Part shown: piece after piece, positions 38,001 to 47,193 of the stretch | Numbering within the stretch: the first letter of the stretch is position 1 | Layout: each line of letters opens with the position of its first letter | Assembly (NCBI GenBank): GCA_024509875.1 | Contig: JAMPIV010010569.1 | Coordinates: 186,001-250,000, forward strand | Source: Oreohelix idahoensis | Taxonomy: Eukaryota > Mollusca > Gastropoda > Stylommatophora > Oreohelicidae | Direction: 5' to 3' | DNA length: 64,000 nucleotides | Notes under the pieces: generated by a model | The model's input: the letters and a program-made list of their open reading frames with translations, nothing else | The model's database searches: none | What the model was told of the DNA's origin: nothing | Program-made: the position numbers and the translations under genes

Positions 38001-39927
38001 AATGTCCTTGTTACACGATTTGATAACTTCCGATAATATTGACGATGATACACAATCGTCATATGAATATGTTATAGCTCTTAGAGAAAAGATTATCGAA
38101 TCGTGCAGGTTAGCAACTTCATCTTCCGAATTTGCGAAAGAAAAAGCTAGGCGATTTGCTAACAAGAAAAGACACCTACGTCAACTTTGTCCTGGAGACA
38201 AAGCATATGTCTTACTGCCCTCAAGAGAGAATAGACTTCTCATTTCTTGGAAGGGTCCATACACTATAGTCTCGAAAATTTCTGATGTCGACTATATTGT
38301 CGATGTGGATGGAAGGCATAAAACCTTCCATATAAATATGCTAACAGAGTTTATTGAACGTCCAGACTATTTACAGCCTATTTTCCAGGCGACGGACGAC
38401 TCTCCAGTTCAACATGGTCACATCTCATCCCTGTCTGTTATACAGGATGAGGAAACGATTTTTTCTGACGTGAACTTACCTCTTCCTGCGATTCCACTTA
38501 CTTCAACGGAATCGTGGAGAGACGTTACAGTCTCTTCCAACTTGTCTTTTGAGGAACAGCGTCAAGTATCCTCTACGTTACAATCATATCAGGATGTCCT
38601 TACCGACATTCCTGGACACACAGATGTCATAGAACATGACATCATACTTACTGATCGTAATCCGATCAGAGTAAGACCATACCCAATACCTATTCATTTT
38701 CAAGCACAAGTCGAGAAAGAATTGGATGAAATGATTCAACTACAAATAATTGAACCATCCACTTCAGCTTATTCTTCGTCGATAGTTATTGTTCGAAAGA
38801 AAGACAATAACATACGTCTTTGCGTTGATTATCGCAAATTAAATCAAGTTACGAAGTTCGATGCTGAACCTATGCCGTTATTAGATGATCTACTTATTAG
38901 ACTTTCTAAAGCTAAATTCTTTACTAAACTAGACTTGTCGAAAGGTTATTGGCAAGTCCCACTGACGGAACACGCCAAACCTCTCACTGCTTTTTCGACA
39001 CCTAGGGGTCTGTTTCAATGGAATTTTATGCCTTTCGGGCTTATGAACGCCCCAGCGACTTTCGTACGCATGATGCGACGAATTCTATCAGATCGTGCAG
39101 ATGTCATTGCATATTTAGACGACATCTGTCTTTTCAGCGATACTTGGGAAGAACACTATGTGGGTCTGAAGGAATTGCTATCTACTCTACGTGAGCATAG
39201 TTTGACTGCTAAACCCTCTAAAGCTTTTGTTGGGTTTAGTGAAATTTCCTTCCTAGGTCATCGAGTTGGTCATGGTCTGTTGAAGACAGAGGACCAAAAC
39301 ATTTCAAAGATATTAAATATCTCGGTTCCGAAGACAAAAAAGCAAGTGCGTAGTCTCTTGGGATTGATACAATTCTATGGAAGATTCATTGAGAATCTGT
39401 CCTCCATTATGGCACCACTTTCAACGTTATTGAAAAAAGGTTCTCCTAATATGGTGCGTTGGTCCCAAGAATGCCAATCTTCATTGGATCAGGTTAAGAA
39501 TTTGTTCTCATCTCATCCTATCTTAAGACTACCGACGATTGATAAGACTTTTGTCCTTCGTAGTGATGCCTCTTCCACTGGCATTGGAGCGGCACTAATG
39601 CAGGAATATTCAGGAACTCTGCATCCTGTAATGTATATTTCTAGGAAGCTGAATGCGGCAGAAAGGAATTACTCGGTTTTGGACCGTGAATTGTTGGCTA
39701 TGGTTTGGTCCATTCTTAAGCTACAAAGGTTCCTTCTGGGCGCGCATTTCTTTATGGAAACCGACCAAAAAGCTCTTACGGCTATGCAAAGTAAGGATTT
39801 GAAGAGCTCGAGATCTACTCGTTATGCTATTGCTCTTCAGCCTTTCCATTTCACGGTGCGAGCTATCCGTGGTTCGGATAATGTGATGGCGGACATATTG
39901 TCTAGATGCCCACATGATTCCAGTTAA
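35003..39927 (+). pseudogene. Family B copy 2 gag-protease-integrase-RT-RNase H polyprotein
   Basis: Same architecture as copy 1. A single-base deletion at about 35239 (GAGCTGC where copy 1 has GAGGCTGC) shifts the frame in the coiled coil. The correct frame is open from about 35368 to the stop at 39927, 1519 codons. In that frame: C-P-x-C at residues 408-411, protease Asp 461, integrase D726, D786 and E822 (D,D-35-E), GPY module near 962, reverse transcriptase YLDD Asps at 1251-1252, RNase H Asp at 1400. It has four of the 27-bp coiled-coil repeats against five in copy 1, plus a 9-codon insertion (about residues 7-15) absent from copy 1. This is the most complete integrase-RT unit in the window. 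Confidence 0.95.
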
Positions 39928-40356
39928 ATCTTGTGTCCTAGTTTTTCCTGATATATTTTCAGACTTAGGTCTGTCCTTAATATCATAATATGTTGTAATA
40001 CAAATGTATTTGGATGATGTTTAGATAATTTAACAAATTTCATTTTGTCCATCCATCAGTGATATGTTGCTAAAATAGCATTGACATTTGTATATTGCTA
40101 TGATTATATTATTTAGTAATGTTTGATATATGATTGGTATTGCCAGCAACTTAGGTTTCTTGAATGGTATCCCTTAGTTTGTTTGGCTTAAAGGAAATAT
40201 TTTCTCCTATGTTGGGAGATGATTTGTACCCTCTTCTATTGTACCTGATATTAGGTTCATTGTTTGCATGAGCACAGAAGTGATACTGGTGCTATCTTGC
40301 TCATGAACATATTAAAAAAAAAATTGCATTTTTTTTTTACAGGGGGGTGGTAGTAA
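39928..40356 (+). other. Family B copy 2 3' untranslated region with polypurine tract
   Basis: Matches 31884-32316 apart from shorter A and T runs. The purine tract AGGGGGGTGGTAGTAA (40341-40356) abuts LTR 3. Confidence 0.7.
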
Positions 40357-41500
40357 TGTTGCTGTCATTTTCGACGGAGTCATCTGTCAAGTTATTTGCT
40401 TATGTTTGTATCATAAGAATAATTGTGTCTTTACCTGCGATGTCAGGTTGATTAGGGGTTGTCTTCCCTTGTTTATTCATTCATTGTGTTTGACCTTTAG
40501 GGTCAGAGGTTGACAGTTCGGCGTAGGCCTAGGGGAAGGTTTTTTAAGCGGGAGTGAGATATACTTCCGGGAAGCCGGGAGGTCCTGTTTTTCTGAAGGG
40601 ACCAAGAGTCCATTGTTTTTCGGGGAGAATCTTCGAAGTAACTGCTATGGCAGTTTTCCCCAGTGAATCTCTGTGCGTCGGGATGACGACAGAATTCCTT
40701 GTTTAGTTCTGAGGATTCATTTTCCAGGTAATACCGACCTTTATGCATTATTACGCTTTTCGGTGGCAGAACATGTAAAGGATTACCTAGGGTGAACAGC
40801 AGCTCACTGATCCGCCATTTCAGAACTTATATATTTGTGCTCGAGGTAGCCATCCAAGACTGTTAGTCTTATATTGTCCAGAAATCCAGTGACGAAGATA
40901 TATTGTGGGAGCCGCAGATTGGCGGAGTTCATATCTACAATAAGTATTACTGCAGGGTTGATGATAACCTATTTAGCAGAAGTACACGGCCGACGTCAGA
41001 ACGAGGCCTGTGCTTTCGGCTGTTATACTACAGCCTGATATGTGCAATTGGCGGGGAGAGCCAAGTTGCACCTATGTGTCCAAGTGACTAAGGCATCTGA
41101 CGCGTTTAGTCAGAGACGCCAAGGGCGACGCTACGAACTGTCATTATTGAAGAACTTTGCTATTGACCATGCACGTCTATTCTGATGTTTACCTTTTTGA
41201 ATGCCAAATGTATACCTATCGATGTCAGGTCAGCATGACCTTGTTACACTGACTGTTCCTGTTGATATTATGTGTGTTCCCGTCAATAAATGTCTTGAAA
41301 CATGCCTGCAGTGTCAAAGCATCCTTGATTACTGCATGTGAGAGTATGGGTTGCAGGATCTACATCTATACGAGCCTAAACACATTCGCGTCTTCATTCG
41401 CACCCACACTCAATTCATCATACGCTCGCACTACACATCTAACAACATGTATACTGTCTTGGGCCAGTGATCACCTCAACAAGAAAAAAAGACAGTTACA
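40357..41500 (+). repeat. Family B LTR 3
   Basis: 1144 bp with TG/CA ends, AATAAA at 41285-41290, followed directly by target duplication GTCTT (41501-41505). Mosaic: like LTR 1 in its first part and like LTR 2 in its last 200 bp or so. Confidence 0.95.
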
Positions 41501-41625
41501 GTCTTCCTGTCTCGTGACATCAGCTCAAAATTGTTGTATGTCTTCCTGTCTCGTGACATCAGCTCAAAATTGTTGTATGTCTTCCTGTCTCGTGACATCA
41601 GCTCAAAATTGTTGTATGTCTTCCT
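41501..41625. repeat. 39-bp tandem repeat, right half of split array
   Basis: Three 39-bp units (41501-41617) continue the array interrupted at 24277, then a partial unit. The first five bases are the right target duplication. Confidence 0.95.
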
Positions 41626-42294
41626 CGTCATTTGTATTTGTCTCCAGTTCTCTTCCCCATGTTCTTCGGTCTACCCCTGCTGCTTCTACCCTGAGGATCC
41701 CAGAAAAAGGTCTGTCTTGTTATGCTATCAGCACTATTCCTTATTATGTGTCCTTCTTCTCATCTCTTGTTCCACTAGCACTTGTCATATTCTTGCCATC
41801 AGTTCCACATTAGTGATCTTGTCATACGACTTCCATCCTTCTATTCTATGCAAGCACCCATTTATGAAGCAGGACTTCACATACGATATTTGTTATTGAT
41901 GCTAGAATATTTCACATTCAGTAGTTTTTAATTTAGACGTCGTAAAACTTCACAAAGGGCATTTTATAGCAAAGTATTTGACTTCTTTGGGCACGTGAAT
42001 AAAAAAGTAGCCCTTTTGTTTATGGTGAGGTGACATGCTTCCTCCATTTAATAACAGTGTTCACCTGTGCCAGACTCGAGGTACGGCTGGCTTTACAGAA
42101 ACATATGGGAGTTTTCTCACGTCTGCAGTAGTGCTGGGTGAGGCGGGGGAGGATGGAGAGACAAATTTACACAGCGGGGAGAGTGAGAGAGACGTCAGAA
42201 AGGTATACAATGGAGAGAAAATGATATAGAAAGAAGGTAGACGAATAACAAGAAGATTTAGAGGGAGCATAAGCACAAAGAATATGGAGCGGAA

Positions 42295-42296
<2 letters not shown>
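41626..42296. other. No recognised feature
   Basis: About 670 bases with no motif I can identify on either strand. Confidence 0.4.

Positions 42297-42370
<74 letters not shown>
42297..42370. repeat. (AG)n microsatellite
   Basis: Uninterrupted AG run of 74 bases. Confidence 0.98.
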
Positions 42371-42371
<1 letters not shown>

Positions 42372-43154
42372 ATTTGATTATAACATAAAAATATGAGCAA
42401 GCGCTATAACTTGGAAGAAATCACACCTGCCCCCAAGTGTGGACGTAATGCCTGCGTTCGTGTGGTTCACGTAGCCGGCTTTTGGGCTTTACATAAACAC
42501 TTAATTAAGCGGTATCTTGCCGGAAACTGTGGCGCGAGGCGTTCCTTTTATATCGGAACAGTGACGGGACACTGATTAGTTTATAAATTCGTCGATGAAT
42601 CAGGTACACACAGGAGCTAGAACAACTGAATTAAAATCGCGCTTGTCAAATATATTCAAGACTTCCTGATTGTGGACAATTATTATGCGCATCTTGTCAT
42701 TCCATGCCTGTGTCGCGAGAACTCGGAACAGTTAATAAGACAATACTGGCGGTCTCTTTAATTAAAGAAGTTTTTAAAATAATTGGCAACAATTATAACC
42801 TGAACTTCCAAATTATTCTGTCAACAATTGAGTGAATTCAGAAATATAGCAACAATGTCTAGGTAATTTTGTTCGTTAATGGACTGTATTATTCCTTTTT
42901 GATCTGAACTTAGAATGCAACAGCGGCGCCAGGGAAACCTGAGGTTCAATTAAAGACAACGATGACCTTAGATTGCCACGACAGTCGTATGTGCTATTAA
43001 TTACCCAATATTTCTTGTTCTGGGAGCACTATCAGAACACATTTCACACGCAGTGTGTCCGTTAACTTTTAACAGGTAAGAGAGATAGCATATTCACAAC
43101 GTGCTTTTTCATTAGTTCCGAACTTTTCTTCGGCTATATGAAAATCCCTCTTTG
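42371..43154. other. No recognised feature
   Basis: About 780 AT-rich bases without a convincing frame or repeat. Confidence 0.4.
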
Positions 43155-44680
43155 GTTAGAGCAACTTCTCTCGTTAGTCAGACCAACTTCTCTCGTTAGT
43201 TAGACCAACATCTCTCGCTAGTTAGACCAACTTTTCTCGTTAGTCAGACCAACTTCTCTCGTTAGTTAGACCAACATCTCTCGTTAGTTGGACCAACTTT
43301 TCTCGTTATATAGACCAACTTCTCTCGTTAGTTAGCCCAACATCTCTCGTTACTCAGACCAACTTCTCTCGTTAGTTAGCCCAACATCTCTCGTTAGTTA
43401 GCCCAACTTTTCTCGTTAGTCAGTCCAACTTCTCTCGTTAGTTAGATCAGTTTCTCTCCTTAGTTAACCCAACTCCTCTCTTCAGTTAGACCAACTTATT
43501 TTGTTAGACCAACCTCTCTTGTCAATTAGAAAAACTTCTCGAGTTAGTCAAACCAGCTTCTCTCGTGTGTTAGACCAGCTTCTCTCGTCAGTTAGATCAA
43601 TTTATCTCATTATAAGCAATCTTCTCTCGTCAGTTAGATCAATTTCTCTCATTATAAGCTATCTTCTCTCGCCAGTTAGATCAATTTCTTTCGTTCGTTA
43701 AGCTAGCTTCTCTCGTTAGTTAAATCAACTTTTCTCGTTAGTTCGATAACTTTCAACTTATCTCGTCAGTTATATCAACTTCTCTCGTTCGTTAAGCTAG
43801 CTTCTCTCGTCAATTAGATCAATTTATCTCGTTCGTTAGACAAACTTCTCTCGTCAGTCAGATCAACTCTCTCGTTCGTTAAACTAGTGTCTCTCGTTAG
43901 TCAGACCAACTTCTCAAGTTAGTTAAACCAACTCTTTCGTTAATTATACCAACTTCTCTCGTTCGTTAGACCAGCTTCTCTCGTCAGTCAGATCAACTCT
44001 CTCGTTCGTTAAACCAGTCTCTCGTTAGTTATAGTAACTTCTCTTGTTCGTTAAACCGGCTTCTCTCGTTCGTTAGACCAGCTTCTCTCGTCAGCCAGAT
44101 CAACTCCCTCGTTCGTTAAACCAGAGTCTCTCGTTAGTTATAGCAACTTCTCTCGTTCGTTAGACCAGCGTCTCTCATTAGTTAGATCAACTTCTCTCGT
44201 TCGTTAAACCAGCGTCTCTCATTAGTTAGAGCAACTTTTCTTGTTCGTTAAACCAACTTCTCTACTCAGATCAACTTCTCTCGTTCGTTAAATCAGCTTC
44301 TCTCGTCAGTTAGATCAACTCTCTCGTTCGTTAAACCAGTGTCTCTCGTTAGTTATAGCAACTTCTCTCGTTCGTTAGACCAGCGTCTCTCATTAGTTAG
44401 ATCAACTTCTCTCGTTCGTTAAACCAGTGTCTCTCGTTAGTTAGAGCAACTTTTCTTGTTCGTTAAACCAGCTTCTCTCGTCAGTTAGATCAACTTCTCT
44501 TGTACGTTAAAGGTCCGTTCCTGCTTAATTAGATCAACTTCTCTCGTTCTTTAAACCAGTTTTTCTCGTTAGTTAGATCAAATTCTCTCGTTAGTTAAAC
44601 AAACTTTTCTCGTTAGTTACATCAACGTCTCTCGTTAGTTAAACCAGCTTTTCTCGTTAGTTAGATCAACTTCTCTCGTA
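43155..44680. repeat. 22-bp minisatellite, about 69 units, with higher-order variants
   Basis: Tandem unit close to CAACTTCTCTCGTTAGTTAGAC (written here as CAACTTCTCTCGT + TAGTTAGAC). Early units use TTAGTTAGACCAAC; later ones alternate TTCGTTAAACCAGC and TTAGTTAGATCAAC in recurring two- to four-unit blocks, indicating higher-order amplification. It degrades in the middle (43500-43800). Confidence 0.95.
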
Positions 44681-46452
44681 TGTAGTGAGGGTTGATCGAA
44701 CATATTGTGAGATTCTATTTGTTTTGTTTTTTTCTTCAACTGAGGAAAATTTTCATCGTGTCGTATCGCTAGCGAACATACACAAAGCGTGGGAAGGAGA
44801 GAGAGAGGGGGACGACAGAGAAAGAGAGGAAGGAAGAGGCTGGAAGTGTGTACCGAAGCGAAAAAGCTCGAAGGTGCCTCAGAAGAAACACAAATTATAT
44901 GAAGCCGCCACCGGAAGACAGACAATATTGATATTTACCGTCGTTGATAATCTCGAGGGCGCATTTTTATTCAGATGTTGCGGGTATCACATTTCGAGTT
45001 CTAAGAAATGCATAAATATTTATAACACATAAGGAAGGAAAACCAGAGGCCTGTAAACAGTAAATAAATATTCGACAAACATAAAGGTATGTTTTCAGGC
45101 ACTCGTAAGAAATAAAGAAGTAGAAAACTAGACAACAGAAAAACAACAGACGTGAGTGGCTTACCCAGGACCTTCCGTGCGACAACCCCGCCTAGCTATG
45201 CAAGCGAATCACACTATCCTCCCTGCCATCTAGGCATCACCAAAAATGATGCTTCGATGACGGGTCATTAGTGCGACCCGCAACACATAACACCGGAAAT
45301 TTACCATGGGCAGTCCAGCCTATTAATGACGCAATCACTTCTGTTGTTCCCCTATTATACAGTATAGGTCAGACTACACAAGACAAAGACCTTAATACTC
45401 TGTCTAGTAAATGATAGGAGACTAAGAACAGTAAGTACCTTTATGTTTGTCTAATATTTATCGAAGAAATGCAGAACGTCACTTCTCTTCTCCACGTTAT
45501 GTTCTATTTATAGCATTATCGGTGTATAGGGTATTCTTATCAGCCATTTCGCATTAATTCGTGCATGTTTCGACTGGTGTAGGCGATCACATATCGCTAC
45601 AAATGTTGGTCCGTGACACGCTCTATAATCTTTGTTGCTGAATTTCTGACATGCCACCACCTTGTTGAACGACCCTTATCTTCTCTCTTTGTCTCTGTCA
45701 TTTTATATTATTTCAACAATATTTTCTGTTGTCTTCAAAAATTTTAACTTTTATCTTCCCAAAACATGCCCACCAAAAGAGGACTCTCTTTCCCAGTTAG
45801 GAAATGATTTTTTTTTTTTAAATAGTTTCTATACGCGTATATCTCCTTCACAGCTTTTACAATATATAATCCGCCAGCCCAGAACTTGTAGACCTAACAT
45901 GGCGCTCCCATACCTAAGACAACAGGCTGCCTTTCTTAATAATAACTTACTGTTTCAACAATCCCACGATAATCGGTCTCCAAATAGTTGTACGTGCGAA
46001 AGGAGTGTTTGGAGATGTCGGGAACCTTGAGTTGACTACTGCATTTATTAGAGTCATAAATGTGGAAGTTTGAAGGCGAACAAGGAAGAAGAAGAAGAAA
46101 GAAGTTAGAAGCAGAAGTTTTGATTTTACTTATCATACTTTTTTTTTTTTTTTTGGAAGCCACCTGTCCTATCAAATTTGATTAAAACTACCCTCAAATT
46201 ATCTCCACTCTAAAAGGGTGCCCCGTTAAGACTAAACTCTGATATGGGGTACGTGATTACTGTAAGTTTTGGAAACACTGGTAAGGTAGGTGCTTCTGTT
46301 ATTTTTAACGCAAGGAAGACCTCACCAAAAAAATATGTTATAAACTCAATTAATGGGATTTTTTTGTTATCATCTCGATAAAGCAGAAGCTAAACTTTAG
46401 ATGGTAGATTGAGAACAGCACCTTCTAAAACGTTCGTTCGTTCTCTTTCGTC
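44681..46452. other. No recognised feature
   Basis: About 1.8 kb. Purine-rich patches (44790-44850, 46080-46110) and homopolymers, but no domain, inverted repeat or tandem repeat I can support. Confidence 0.4.
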
Positions 46453-46518
46453 GACTATATTGCTGTTATACCCTGTTCAACCAAAGGGTTATAATTGGGG
46501 TGTATTGTGCGTTAGGTT

Positions 46519-46688
46519 GCTAGTCCTGTAAAGGACTGGTCCTAAGAAGGACCACTAGCTGACTGTCTTGATTCCTCTCGTTGTTGTCTGTTTGTGGTAT
46601 CTTGGGGTGTTCAATAGTGTATTTCGCCTCCAGTCTCGCTCGTTCGGTGGCAGCCCTGAGGAGGGCTAGTCCTGAAAAGGACTGCTAG
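46519..46688 (-). other. Twin-hairpin structures in family D 3' untranslated region
   Basis: Four perfect 16-base hairpins with 6-bp stems and 4-base loops, in two pairs: 46522-46537 with 46538-46553, and 46652-46667 with 46668-46683. On the minus strand they read AGTCCT-TTTC-AGGACT, AGCCCT-CCTC-AGGGCT, GGTCCT-TCTT-AGGACC and AGTCCT-TTAC-AGGACT. GCTAGT/ACTAGC sequences enclose the left pair. The stems differ from each other by compensated changes, which favours a real RNA structure. Confidence 0.7.
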
Positions 46689-47186
46689 CTGGCTTGTGTG
46701 GTTTTGTGTGTTTTTAACCTCCTCGTTTCTGTTGCTTGTGTCTTCCTTTTCTCCTGTACCTGATGTAACGCTTTTTCTATTATTGTGGGGAGCAGCTTTT
46801 CTAGCATTTCATCGATGACTTCTTCGTTTGATTGGTCGTTCATTTTAGTTTGTGTGTTGTTAGATGTAGTTTCCTCAATGGCCATGTCTTTTTGGTTCTA
46901 TTCTTTTGAGTAGTTCTTCGTTTCCCTCTTTCAGCTCTGTCAGCTTCTTGAAATCTGCTTCTACCTGCTGCTGAATTCTTTTCATGTCTTGGTGTATTAT
47001 TTTCAAGTCGTTTATGAATTGTTTCGCGCTTTCCGAGCTATCAGGGATTTCCTCACATCTGGCAGTTGAGGCTCTGTTGTTGTGTGGCTGACGGTTTTCT
47101 CTCTCTTTTTGCAGTTTTTGTTTCAGATCTCTCACCTCAGTCGTGAGCTGTCTGACCTTCTTCTTCTTCTTTTGTTCGCTTGAAAT
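46685..47186 (-). CDS. Coiled-coil frame downstream of RNase H in family D
   Basis: After the RNase H frame ends at 47194, a different frame is open from its last codons through a Lys-rich start (QKKKKK), then TTEVRDLKQKLQKERE and a long charged helix ending PKRHGH at 46875. A second frame starts at ATG 46885, overlapping the first stop, and encodes another charged helical segment (VIDEMLEKLLPTIIEKAL) to 46685. There is no ATG for the first part. It could be a third ORF, a frameshifted extension of the second, or a captured piece. Both halves look coiled-coil and are Gln/Glu/Lys rich. I do not recognise the family. Confidence 0.5.
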
Positions 47187-47193
47187 ATATTGT

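Larger units (their letters stand above)
24278..41500 (+). mobile_element. Family B Gmr1-like Ty3/Gypsy composite: LTR-internal-LTR-internal-LTR
   Basis: A 17.2-kb composite of three LTRs (24278-25420, 32317-33460, 40357-41500) and two internal regions, each exactly 6896 bp. All LTRs begin TGTTGCTGTC and end GACAGTTACA. The whole array is flanked by GTCTT (24273-24277 and 41501-41505), with no duplication at the central LTR, so it reflects one original integration. The internal copies are nearly identical but carry different inactivating lesions. Integrase lies upstream of reverse transcriptase. The likely origin is unequal exchange between LTRs of sister or homologous copies; tandem integration or an assembly duplication are alternatives. 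Confidence 0.95.

Noticed and set aside
24278..41500. Two independent neighbouring family B insertions
   Set aside because: There is no second target duplication at the central LTR and no non-element DNA between the copies; a single shared LTR separates them.
41262..41813. 183-codon frame across the end of LTR 3
   Set aside because: It runs from LTR through the 39-bp repeats into unrelated flank; no domain.
43155..44680. 22-bp repeats that could suggest a CRISPR array
   Set aside because: No spacers; simple minisatellite with higher-order variants.
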